Shown: in pieces, positions 24,504 through 34,033 of the stretch
Layout of the letters: each line of letters starts with the position of its first letter
Numbering within the stretch: position 1 is the stretch's first letter
Assembly (NCBI GenBank): GCA_037176845.1
Contig: JAYKXP010000008.1
Coordinates: 372,001 to 436,000 of the forward strand
DNA: 64,000 nucleotides
Source of the DNA: Paramarasmius palmivorus
Lineage: Eukaryota > Basidiomycota > Agaricomycetes > Agaricales > Marasmiaceae
Direction of reading: 5' to 3'
The notes under the pieces: model-generated
What the model saw: only the letters and a program-made list of their open reading frames with translations
Databases searched by the model: none
What the model was told of the DNA's origin: nothing
Program-made: the position numbers and the translations under genes

Positions 24504-25956
24504 ATGTCTAGCACAGGAGTTGTCCACTATAGCGGTCACCAATACATTCGGCACCGTCTCGTTCTCTCAATACTCAGCGGAAAACCTGTTCGAATAGATA
24601 AAATTCGGTCTGATGACAAGAATCCCGGTCTACGAGGTATGGATCAATATGTAATTTCTTTGCAGTGAGCGCAAGTTCTCAGTTCTTTTGTAGATTTCGA
24701 AGTTAGCCTTTTGCGGCTCCTGGAAAAAGTAACGAATGGAACTGTTATTGAGATATCAGTGACGGGTATGTGATTGTTTCTTGGTGCAGTGAATGCCCTA
24801 CTTACTGTGAACAAGGTACTGCCATCCTATTAAAACCCGGAATCATCTCTGGAGGACCCATAAGTCATGATTGCCCACTATCGCGATCTGTCGGGTATTT
24901 CCTTGAACCCATCATCATGTTGGCACCGTTTTCAAAAAAGCCCATGCAGCTCACGCTACGGGGTATCACCACAGACGACCAGGATCTTTCCGTGCGTTGT
25001 TTCTCACCTCTACTCCCGCAATCTCCTCATATCGAAGTAGGCAGATCTCATAAGAACGGTTACACTACCTCACCTTCAGCTATTCGGCATCTCAGACGGA
25101 CTAGAGCTCCGAGTACGTCCAAGGTCCTTACCATAACTCTTCTGTTCTCACGTCCTTTCAGATAAAAAGGCGCGGAGCTCCGCCAGGAGGAGGAGGGGAA
25201 GTTCAGTTTTTGTGTCCCGTCGTGAAGCAAGTCAAGACGTTGAACTTTGTGGAGCCGGGCAGAATAAAGCGTATACGAGGAATCGCGTCAGCACGGTCTT
25301 TCTCGCTCTTTGTGCCCCACACTCATTCTAGACAGTCATGCCGTGCGGGTCAACCCCCAGTTCTCCAACAGGATGATCGAGGCATCAAGATCAATACTCA
25401 ACCGCTATATACCGGACATTTACCTGTACTCAGATGTCTATAAAGGAGATGAGAGTGGAAAGTGCGACCCTTTTTGCTAGGAGTTAGTCGACCCACTGAC
25501 CCCGATCCTTAGATCCCCTGGATATGCCCTGAGTCTCGTAGCGGAATCAACGACATCTGCGCTCTATTGTTCGGAAGGAACATCTGAGGCTGGAGTAGCA
25601 CCTGAAGACATAGCACTGCAGGCAACTCGAGCGTTATTAGAAGAAATCAAGAAAGGCGGATGCGTCGACCAAAAACATCAATCCCTTGTCCTAATCATGA
25701 TGGTTCTAGGCAGTGAAGACGTTGGTCGATGTCGAATGAGCGTACCGACCCCGAGGAGGTGAGGCCTGCCACCAGCATTTCACCGATTCCTATACTGACC
25801 TTCCCTTTTAGCGTTCAACTCCTACGGGATATCAAGGATTTCTTTGGGACATCTTTTAAAATCGTACCCGCGGATTCGAGTGATGGGGATTCGCAACAGT
25901 TGATATATTCATGTTATGGTACTGGTTATGTTAACGCTAACCGGACGCTTGCATAG
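24504..25956 (+). CDS. RCL1: RCL1, RNA 3'-phosphate cyclase-like ribosome biogenesis factor
   Basis: Rcl1 works with Bms1 in the nucleolus during 18S rRNA processing and lacks the cyclase activity of its relatives. The start is MSSTGVVHYSGHQYIRHRLV, then LVLSILSGKPVRIDKIR. Middle blocks are LKPGIISGGPISHDCPLSRS and RTVTLPHLQLFGISDGLEL, then PPGGGGEVQF. Later come RHAVRVNPQFSNRM and YSDVYKGDESGKSPGYALSL. The end, YSCYGTGYVNANRTLA, is the signature C-terminus of the family. About seven exons, all GT-AG, with no frame break. Its stop codon lies 119 bp from that of the convergent gene at 26076. Confidence 0.95.
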
Positions 25957-26075
25957 ACGTAGACCACACTTTTCTACCCGTTAGTGCATATTCTTTATGT
26001 ATCACTTCTCCTACGATTAGGAGTGCGCGTTCTAGCTTCAAAGCTTAAGCAACAGGTATTAGCAGGCGCTAAGAG

Positions 26076-26816
26076 TCAAGACTCTTTCATCTGAATTACA
26101 GGGATGAAAGCTTCCACTGTTTTGTCATATTCCGCTCCTAATGCCCATGTTCCATATCCCGTCCAGGCCAACTTGAGGTTGGAGTCGAAGAACAATATCT
26201 GAGCTTCGTTCTCCTGGAGATAGAAGCCAGACACCCGCGGAGCAGGGCCCAGATATTCATCTGTTAACTAGTAAGTCCCACCAAGTAAAGCTTCAAATCG
26301 AATGGGTAACATACGACGTCGAGGCGAAATAGTATCATTTGAGACGTAGTTGTTGGCTACGCGTTCGTCGTTACCAGGTGGTTCACTGTAATAGTAATAG
26401 GCTTTGACGAATAGATCTTGGCCCTTCCTGAAGGAGATCTAAAAGCAGTTTTTCAAGATGCGTAAAGGCCAAGTATTGGATGCCTGCTACCTTGGTCGCT
26501 GGTACAGGACCGCGGATGGCTCTCGGATGGCTCCATGTGGTCGAAAAATCTGGGGACATAGTAACACTCCGTCACAAGGAGCTATCGCTTGCTGCAAAGG
26601 ATATTTTTCCAGCGGGCATGCCTAGATCAAAGTAAGAATGATGTACAGAAGAACCAAAAAGTTTGACTCTTGCCTGTGAAGTCAGTTTATTCCATTGTTC
26701 GTCGACTAGGGATTTCTTCTCGTCATGGGCTTGAGCTTGCCTTTCTTCTTTTCATCCCGTTTTGCGTTGAAAGACTTGATTGATTCTTCGTCCCAGTTTC
26801 TACGAGCAGTAAACAT
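26076..26816 (-). pseudogene. Conserved orphan protein gene with a stop and a frame slip
   Basis: Exons read in order MFTARRNWDEESIKSF..., LVDEQWNKLTSQ, MPAGKISFAASDSS, TTWSHPRAIRGPVPATK, FRKGQDLFVKAYYYYSEPPG, SPRRRHEYLGPAPRVSGFYL and GYGTWALGAEYDKTVEAFI, with a stop at 26076. The last part looks strongly conserved and I believe it is a known but unnamed fungal family. Two defects are visible. The frame slips by one base in the A/G run at 26741-26753, and an in-frame TGA lies at 26572-26574 between DSSL and RSVT. CGA to TGA is a single transition. The intron after LTSQ has a GC donor (26673-26672). If the TGA is real, the shorter ORF from the ATG at 26559 would still encode about 128 residues. 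Whether this is decay or consensus error is open. Confidence 0.55.
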
Positions 26817-27170
26817 AGTAATAGTTGGCTAGGTGACTCATAACCAGAAGCGCCTAAAAAGCTCACGTTCAAGCAATTCAAGCGCCCTAGGCCTCTACAT
26901 AAGTTACGAGCTATATATTCTTACTCGAACGGAGTCGCATTTGAAGACTACTCGGAGATCACCCAGATTATCGAGTTAGACTCTGGGATACCAGACAAAT
27001 TCAGAGCTGAGTGTATTGACGGATACAACGATACAATGTTTGATGTATAGTGCTACAGTGCATTCTGCGTTTGTTACGCTTTTCCTATGACTCGAGCCTA
27101 AGCTTTGAATTGGAGAGACGGGTGAATCAAAAACAAGAATACTTACTGAAACTGAGTATATAGTACAAGT
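26817..27170. other. Spacer with no recognised gene
   Basis: No supported reading frame; AT-rich in parts. It should include the promoter of the orphan gene and the 3' end of MET8. Confidence 0.4.
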
Positions 27171-27989
27171 TCATGTTCGACGAGAAAGCGACATGAATGT
27201 GAAGGCAAGTGCAGCGCCTGTAACGAACCCAACGGAAGCGGGAAGCAAACTTGAACTTGCAAAGGCACTCGCACCACCACTTTTGGCTAGGGCCGTTGTT
27301 GACAGACGCTTGCCGCCTAATGCCTCTACCGAGGGGACGCACTCCTTTTCCCAACCTTCATCCAACAGATCCTGCATCATTGACTCGTCCAGTTGAGTGA
27401 AATCGGACATGTCCCACTGGTTACAGAGCTGCGTCATCCATTTCATCCTCTTACGGCCAATAGAACCTCCCACTCCTGGTGCTCTATCCTTGAGCTTTTG
27501 ACCGCAATTCTCCAATTTTCGTGATAGCTTCCCCTTCATATCCGGACAACCCTGCCTGCAGCTTCTTCTTTATCAAACCAGACAGTCTCGGACCGTTCCC
27601 ATTAGTGGATATCATGACCTGAAGAGGCCCATCCCGTATTTGAGCACCAAAGAAGAAGTCACAGAGGTCGGGAATATCGGCAGCATTGACGGGCACTTGG
27701 TTGACCTGCACAGCTCGACAATTTCGCGGGAACGCTGAGTATCGTCAATGGCGGTAAGAACCAGGTCAACGTTTTGCAAGTCAGATAAACCTTCAAAACG
27801 GCGGTCGTGATATGTGATGCGCTGGGGAAATTGCTCGATGAATTGTTTGGTTCGACTGTGGAGACCCTTCTGGGGAGAGAGTACGGTAATTCGCGCGTCT
27901 GTGCCTAGAACAGATTCAATTCGTTGTGAAGCGACTTCTCCACCACCGACGATGAGCACTGTCTTGCCCTTGAGTTGCCATGCAATCAT
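27171..27989 (-). CDS. MET8: MET8, siroheme synthase (precorrin-2 dehydrogenase/ferrochelatase); two frame breaks
   Basis: Met8 oxidises precorrin-2 to sirohydrochlorin with NAD+ and inserts iron, giving siroheme for sulfite and nitrite reductases. The NAD loop is KTVLIVGGGEVASQRIESVL. Then come VDLVLTAIDDTQ and VNAADIPDLCDFFFG, which holds the conserved Asp of the active site, and the block VMISTNGNGPRLSGLIKKKL. The distal motif is RAPGVGGSIGRKRMKW. The ATG at 27989 (MIAWQLKGK) is the first usable one, but a dozen residues (...LGNGGGSL) upstream stay in frame and resemble the usual N-terminus, so a small upstream exon is likely. The frame slips near 27695-27702 and again near 27495-27499 (a T4/A4 run). 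The tail ends in a hydrophobic segment (LLPASVGFVTGAALAFTFMS), a possible membrane anchor. Confidence 0.88.
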
Positions 27990-28657
27990 TAACGAGCCCC
28001 CACCATTTCCAAGCTGGACAGTATCTTGTCGTTCCTTTTGTCTGCCATCCCGAGTTTCTGGAGTGTCAAAACATACCGTCAGTCCAGAAAGAGAAAATAT
28101 TGCGGGAAGACTCACTAGTACTCACTCTTTGAGCTCAATACAAGGATGCAGACACCAGACGTGACGTGATGAAGACAAGTCGAGACTGACGCTCACGTGT
28201 ATGTACGTCTTCTCAACCTTAACCTGCAGCAGCTCAGACGTCGACCATCCCTTTCGGTATTCAAAACTCCCGAAGTCGAGACGGTGCGAGGACGGATTCA
28301 GACATGCTAGGAGAGGTATTCGCACTCCAGATCTCCCTAGACTCGTCCGATTGACAACCCCTTTTCCAGGATAGCGGCATCTCTGCTGGTTATTTCTGAA
28401 TTTGCAGAATAGGTCAAATGCACGTACAGTTGCAATATATTCGCGAAAATTCACCTCGAGAGGTTTTGCCTGGTTCACCTACAGTTATGCCCTTGGTTTA
28501 CAAGAAAGTAAAAAACACCGATGGCAACGCACAAAGGTACTCCCGATCCATTTGCAATCTCCACCACCTCGATCGAGAATTAGATCAGTGAGACTCCTGT
28601 ATCTACGGACAGTCGTATAAATGTCGCCGTCGTTACTTGAGATGTTGTACCTCTCCC
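27990..28657. other. Divergent promoter region of MET8 and the seven-TM gene
   Basis: The stretch includes the probable 5' end of MET8 (the open frame runs to 28115 without an ATG). I see no other supported gene; the small ORFs on both strands lack any family resemblance. Confidence 0.4.
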
Positions 28658-30170
28658 ATGGCTATCGACGTAGGATTTCACACTGAGGAGCCTTTCGAAG
28701 AGCTCTATGTCTCTCGGGGAGATATTGTGCTCGGTAGCATCGCTTTTGGTTTCTTTGTACGTGTTCTCTGGCTCTGAATGATATTCACTTCTCTGATTAC
28801 ACATCTCAATAGCTTGGCTTTCTGGTTAACGTAGCATGGACCGCGGTCCTGGAAACCAAACGCGCTGGCAGGGTGAATCATCTCCACTTCTCTTCTATGC
28901 AATGACTGACCGAGCAAGAATGAACTAGCTTACTCCCTACATTGCCATGATCTGGCTTGAAATTCTTGGGTATGAATCTTTCTGTCGCTTCTTTCGGTGA
29001 ATGGCTCTCATTAGATCGATTTCAAGGAACACCGTTTTCTCCGTCACAACCTGGTGCTACTTGTACAAGATTATCCCTCCCGGACTCGGCATCTTCACTC
29101 TTGTCATCGTCTGCTGGATTACCCAGGTTCAATGTCTTATGCTTATCATCGTCAATCGATTGTGTATCTTGTTGTCGAATGAGAAGAAACGGGTGAGCTC
29201 TACTCCCGGTCCATAGCCAACAAGTTTGATACTTATTGATGTTTCTGTAGCTTTTACTCAAAGTTGCCGTCGCTGGGCTTGTGACTCTCATTTCTCTCTC
29301 GACGGCTTGCATCTGTATGTCAAAACTCTCACCTTTGCGTAGTCATGACCTTACATCTACCAATAGGGATTCCGGCACAACTGCAGATCAATCATACTTT
29401 CATCCACGTAGGTACTTCTGCAGCACGTTCAACTTTTGCTTAAGCCCTATTTCAGCTCAACCATTGGTGGGACAAGTTTGAGAAATGTGTTTATCTTTGC
29501 CTAGATCTCACCTTGAACATCATGTTCATTGTGATGGTAAAAAGACGTCTATTTCACATGGATTGAACAAGTACAAGAAAGTGATGAGGTGAGTATGCTG
29601 TCTAGTAGTTGTGACACTGGCTGACACTGGCTCTTAGGTTCAACGAGTACATTATCTTTGTGTCAATCAGCATGGATATTCTTCTGTTGGGTGTCACGGC
29701 GTTGCCTAACCCCTACGTCTATGTCCAGGTAAAGTTCACCCTGTCCATTTTCAATCATTCACTAAGTACAGGCTTGCTAGTTCCACCCTGTCACATACAT
29801 TGTCAAGCTCGCTATCGAGATGTCTATGTCTCGTGAGTCATGGTCCTCTAGTCAGAATCGTTTTCATACTAATATTCTGCGTCAAGGTCTCCTCATCAAG
29901 GTCGCCAAGTCCTCGGGTATCAACGTTTACAACGAAGAGCGTGGCGAAAAGATGTTTGAAGGCGCAAGTACCAGTTCTCCCGCGAACAAGACTTATGGCG
30001 GGAATACCCAAGTTCAGCCAATGTACGTCTGTGCTGATTGTTCTCGTAACATGGTTATCCTTATATTGTCCTCCCTCAGTGCTGTATCGGTGCACAACAC
30101 GGTATATACCCATCAGGAGGATGGTTATGAACTGGACGATAGAAAGGCTGCCGCTCCATCTGATGTCTAG
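28658..30170 (+). CDS. Seven-TM fungal integral membrane protein of unknown function
   Basis: About nine exons join in frame. Hydrophobic segments in order include VLGSIAFGFFLGFLVNVAW, PYIAMIWLEILG, NTVFSVTTWCYLYK, LGIFTLVIVCWITQVQCLML, VAVAGLVTLISLSTACIWIP, CVYLCLDLTLNIMFIVMV and YIIFVSISMDILLLG, giving seven membrane helices. Conserved short motifs are QVQCLMLIIVNR, IPAQLQI, KYKKVMRFN and VQFHPVTYIVKLAIEMSM, which I recognise from a widespread ascomycete/basidiomycete family with no assigned role. It is not a Ste3 pheromone receptor and has no CFEM domain, so not Pth11. The cytosolic tail (NVYNEERGE onward) is polar. The start MAIDVGFHTEEP follows a 5' region with no better ATG. Confidence 0.8.
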
Positions 30171-31475
30171 GAATTCTAATTATCATCGTCGGGCATTCAT
30201 TTATACAACCTCTCGTTTTCCGACTTGCGTATCCTTTTTTTCACCTATGTGTAAATGTATTTACATACTGCCAGACTCAGTAATGTTGGGCAGTAAGGGG
30301 ATAATTTGGTCTAGTATTATGTACCAAACGTTAAAAATTTCAAGTTGATTGCTGACAGTGATGCATTGACGCGTCGCTCAAGTCCAACTCTGGACAAGCG
30401 TTCAAATTCACTCACTCACTCACCACCACCAAAAGGGAAAAGCCGAACATCTCTCAACGCCCACAAGAATCATCGTTGGGTGCTTTTTGTTGCTGCTTTG
30501 TCGTAATCGCTGGAAGAGGTTGGCAAAAGAGGTGGTTGGGAAGTCGTGAGTTTCGTCTCTAACATCTCTCGCGTTTGCTCGAGCTTATCCTCCGCGTTGC
30601 AGCTGGAGATGTCACAGGGATGTCACTTGAACCAGACCTGATTTGACACTAAGTCCTTCAGTATGCTACAACTCGAGGTTACAACCAAAATATTCCCGTG
30701 CAAAAACTTGATTGGGACAGTAGCTCTCATCCCAAATTTCGACATCAGCAGCCTGGGAATACAAAGCTTGCTTCTTGGCCGTATGTTCGACTACACTGAT
30801 TGAGAACTAGTTACACTTCCTAAATCCCTGCACGCTGAAGCCAGCGAGATCAAACTACGAACAAGAGTCGTGACAGCTGGCCGCTAGCAACTTGGACCTC
30901 GAGACAAACAGCCGGTTCCTGCGCTCGAACCGAGCGCACAAATTCAATTCTTCCTTTCAGGAGTCGGGTGATCTGGATCTGGCAGCAAGGAGCATGAAAA
31001 GGGCTTGGTTTCTCTGGGCGACGATTTTTGCGGAGGAGGCACCATCCGAGAGTGTGCTGGCGAGAATATGTTGGTGAAACGAACCTAGCGATGATATCGT
31101 TTGCAAACACTGACGGGCAAGCTGGTGAGCCGTGTTTACTTCGGATATCTGGGTGAATGTGGGCCCTTCAAGTTTCGATGTCTTTTCTGGCCGGTTAAAT
31201 CACCGATCAACGTGGAAGGAAAGTCGAGACGAATATTGGTGCTCAATGCTAGCCAGAAGGATTCAAGCAATACAGAGGCGCGCAAACTACCAAACTACTA
31301 CTCTTTGTCTTTACCTCTGTTGCTCAATATGCCGTAGTACAGGCTACGACGAAGAAAGCAGGGAGGCATTTAGCCAGAGCAACTCCTGAAGGGCTAGCGC
31401 TGAATCGCCTTCGAAGTCTAAGACTTACTGGACAGACATTCCCCAGTTCCACGGTACTGGTTTTCAGGTCTTTCA
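30171..31475. other. Gene-free stretch of about 1.3 kb
   Basis: No frame here is longer than about 90 codons with any protein character. No repeats or tRNA recognised. It holds the 3' region of the seven-TM gene and the promoter of the small secreted protein. Confidence 0.4.
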
Positions 31476-31482
31476 TATAAAT
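31476..31482 (+). promoter_or_regulatory. TATA box of the small secreted protein gene
   Basis: TATAAAT lies 72 bp before the ATG at 31548, allowing a transcription start near 31510. Confidence 0.45.
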
Positions 31483-31547
31483 TCTAAACACTTCTCCACA
31501 GGCAACTTTAACAGTTCGCAGTTGCACACTTCCTCGCATCAACAATC

Positions 31548-31988
31548 ATGACCCGTCTCTTGACCTCCATCCTTACCGTGTTGAGCATGATCGCTCTTGT
31601 TTGCTCTTTCCCCCTTAGCCGACGGAATGAAGGCTGGAATCAATGTACTACGCGTGGAATGTCATATTGCTGCAATGCTCTCAGTCTGGGAGTTCTGAGT
31701 TGTATCGCAGGTACCTCGTGGTATGTCTTGACCATTTCGTTTGATAGTAGCAGCCAATACTAAAGTACTTATAGTACCAGTGGAGCCGTATATTGCTGTC
31801 ACAATGACAACGACCAGATTGGCTGGTTCAATATCGATATCAAGAATTGTGAAAAGAATGAACGGCCTGTATATGGTCTGTTCAGTAACGTTGCGCGTAG
31901 CGTCAATGGCTTCGAGCCGAGGGAGGAGAAGGACACTGAGATTAGAGCGGTGCATCCTGCATTCTGGAAGTTGTCAAGGAAAGGATAA
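31548..31988 (+). CDS. Small secreted eight-cysteine protein, hydrophobin-like spacing
   Basis: Two exons (31548-31720 and 31775-31988; donor GTATGT) give 128 residues. The first 20 or so form a signal peptide (RLLTSILTVLSMIALVCSFP), followed by SRR, a possible Kex2 site. Eight cysteines then follow the order C-CC-C-C-CC-C: C-X7-CC-X9-C-X5-C-X6-CC-X16-C. That is the hydrophobin cysteine order, but the CC-to-C and C-to-C gaps (9 and 5) are far shorter than in class I or II hydrophobins, and the C-terminal tail of about 45 charged residues after the last Cys is too long and not hydrophobic. It is therefore better called a cysteine-rich secreted protein with four probable disulfides, of unknown role, possibly an effector or wall protein. 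Confidence 0.72.
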
Positions 31989-32157
31989 AGAGTTGATGAA
32001 TGCATAAAAAGAGTTGCCTGTATTACTACGACTACGAGTTTCAAGTAGAAATGAATTGAACTTAGCTTCAGTGTTGGGCGCTAAGTTCTAATTCCTTAGC
32101 GCTCAATTTTGTATCACGTGTAACCTTTCAACCTTGTTTCTCCACCTCCAGTCGCAG

Positions 32158-32188
32158 CCAGTAAGACCCCATCGCTCGTCATCACGTG
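32158..32188 (+). repeat. Left terminal inverted repeat
   Basis: 31 bp starting CCAGTAAGACCCC and ending CATCACGTG; exact reverse complement of 32588-32618. Pairing stops on both sides of these coordinates. Confidence 0.9.
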
Positions 32189-32238
32189 AGACGGTGCCCG
32201 ATATCAATTGACCTGTCAACCAATTTAGATAAGGCGCT

Positions 32239-32318
32239 TGGCGGAGTGGTAAGTTGCAGTATCCGCTTACCTTTTGCTTCCCTTAGGCACAGTGTTCGAG
32301 TCCTCTAAAGTACATTTT
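32239..32318 (+). other. Pol III promoter-like tRNA relic inside the TIR element
   Basis: TGGCGGAGTGG (32239-32249) fits the tRNA A box and GTTCGAGTCC (32294-32303) fits the B box, with a spacing of about 44 bp like Leu/Ser tRNAs. A T4 run at 32315-32318 could end a short pol III transcript. The T-arm and acceptor bases do not pair, so this is not a working tRNA; a tRNA-derived promoter is the likeliest origin. Confidence 0.4.
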
Positions 32319-32587
32319 GTATTCAGCGCGAAGCGCGTCGGTTAGGGGTCTGGGTTAGGGGTTAGGGCTAGTTTTCCTGCCCGCGTAGCGGGCTCCAGGC
32401 GCGAAGCGCCCCTCGCTGGGGGTAAGGGCGAAGCACTTTTAGGAGGGGGGTGCAGGGGGGAACCCCCCGCAAAAGGGTTAGGGTCTTGCAGATATTTAGT
32501 GGGGGGTACGGGGGGGAACCCCCCGCAGAGACTCAGAGAGTGTGTTTGGGAGGCGGGAACATGTTACCAAAAAAGGTCTAATTACAC

Positions 32588-32618
32588 CACGTGATGACGA
32601 GCGATGGGGTCTTACTGG
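32588..32618 (-). repeat. Right terminal inverted repeat
   Basis: 31 bp starting CACGTGATGACG and ending CTTACTGG; exact reverse complement of the left repeat. Confidence 0.9.
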
Positions 32619-32675
32619 GCCAGTTCCACCTCCACCTTCAAAGTCTCCTTCCGAATCCATATATCCACTGTCAAG

Positions 32676-33900
32676 ATGCCAAAGGCCGATATAAACAAGG
32701 CAGGATGGGAGCAGAGTGAATTTCCGATTCTTTGTGAAACTTGTGAGTCTTTTTTAAGGTTCTCAACTCGAAAAAAGCTAATTAGTCACCACCAGGCCTT
32801 GGGGATAACCCATTCATAAGAATGGTGTGTCTTTTTTCGAAATCTCTTCAGCGACTCTCGTATCTTACCACGAAATCAGTCAAAGCAAGAATTTGGTCGA
32901 TCATGTGGTACATGCGCTAGGCCATTCACAGTATTTCGATGGAACCCTGGCTCAGGTAGTCGCTTCAAAACCACTGTCATCTGTCAAACTTGCGCAAAAA
33001 TCAAGAATGTCTGTCAAACATGCCTCCTCGACTTGGAATACGGGCTACCGACTCAAGTTCGAGATACAGCGTTGGGGTATCAGAGTGAGCGCCAACTAGT
33101 GACATTAATCGGGAGTATTATGCTCAAAATATGGAGAGTAAGGTGCGTCGACAGACTTCATATATTTTGCATACATCCTAATTCTCTTAAATAATAGTTG
33201 GAGGGCAACAAATCAGGGCTCGATAATGGAAAAGCACAGTCTGCTGGGAAAGAAATGTTGAAGCAACTCGCTCGCTCCGATCCTTATTACAAGCGTAACC
33301 GACCCAAGATCTGCTCGTTCTTCGTTAAGGGCGAGTGTACACGAGGGGACGAGTGCCCATACCGCCATGAAAAGCCCGCAGACAACGAACTGGCCCACCA
33401 AAACATTACAAGACCGATATTATGGCCGCAGTGACCCAGTCGCAAACAAGATCCTTTCACAGTATTCAGAAAGTCAGGGTCTTAAACCACCGGAAGACGA
33501 AAGCATTGTCAGTTGTATCGGTCTCTACCGCTCTAGCTGTTTACTGACAGAAGATACCACACTAGATGTCCCTTTTCCTCTCATCATTAGCATCCGAATC
33601 GACGGAGCAGAGTATACGAGCACGCATTTTACAGTCCTTGCCTTCAATAGACTCCACGAAGCTCAAGTCGGTAGTTCACGTAGCCAAAACGAGGTATGTG
33701 TTTTGCTCTGTGGACAGGGCAGCGTGAGTAACAAGACTTATGACAGGTGTGCTTTCGTCAACTTCAAAGACCGCGAAACCGCAGAGCGTGCTGCACAGGC
33801 GTGGGCTGCGGGACTCGAGATTGACGACCAGCAAGTAGCTGTCAAGTGGGGTCGAAGTCGGCCTAAACCTGCCGCTGCATCGGTCGCAACCTCTGCATGA
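32676..33900 (+). CDS. RBM22: RBM22/Slt11 (Ecm2, Cwf5) splicing factor; two frame breaks
   Basis: This protein binds U6 snRNA and the intron in the catalytic spliceosome. The N-terminus ([20 protein letters not shown]) begins a set of zinc-binding cysteines: CETC, CGTC, CQTC, CQTC. The CCCH finger is [19 protein letters not shown]. The RRM runs from [20 protein letters not shown] to [20 protein letters not shown] and ends near [10 protein letters not shown]. At least four introns. The frame slips by one base near 33089-33093 (between LGYQSER and [10 protein letters not shown]) and near 33404-33411 (between ELAHQN and [11 protein letters not shown]). Both flanks match the family closely, so these look like sequence errors in an essential gene. 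A TIR element ends 57 bp before the ATG. Confidence 0.92.
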
Positions 33901-34033
33901 AGTGGTTAGCTTCGGTTTCTATGTATTATCTACATCGTACTCGGTAATTTATTGTTGTACCATGGCCATACTTGATTGATCCAGTTTAACAGAGGGCATA
34001 GGATCTGAGTAATCTCCTGACAAAAACCTGCTT

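Larger units (their letters stand above)
32158..32618. mobile_element. 461-bp TIR element (MITE-like) with hairpins and telomere-like motifs
   Basis: Perfect 31-bp inverted repeats end the element (32158-32188 and 32588-32618, each containing CACGTG at its inner edge). No transposase frame lies inside. From left to right the interior has a pol III-type A box and B box (32239-32303), a GCGC-GAA-GCGC hairpin (32326-32336), TTAGGG-like repeats (32340-32369 and 32475-32483), hairpins CCCGC-GTA-GCGGG (32380-32392) and GGCGC-GAA-GCGCC (32398-32410), and two G6/7-AA-C6 palindromes (32455-32468, 32510-32524). I see no clear target-site duplication. It ends 57 bp before the RBM22 ATG, so it lies in that gene's promoter or 5' leader. 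Non-autonomous DNA transposon is the best call. Confidence 0.65.

Noticed and set aside
28658..30170. Ste3 pheromone receptor
   Set aside because: Seven helices are present but none of the Ste3 motifs; short motifs match a different fungal family.
31548..31988. Class I or II hydrophobin
   Set aside because: Cysteine order fits but the loop lengths and charged tail do not.
32239..32318. Functional tRNA gene
   Set aside because: A and B boxes fit, but the acceptor and T stems do not pair, so it cannot fold as a tRNA.
32338..32485. True telomere or chromosome end
   Set aside because: TTAGGG-like units are few, interrupted, and flanked on both sides by genes.
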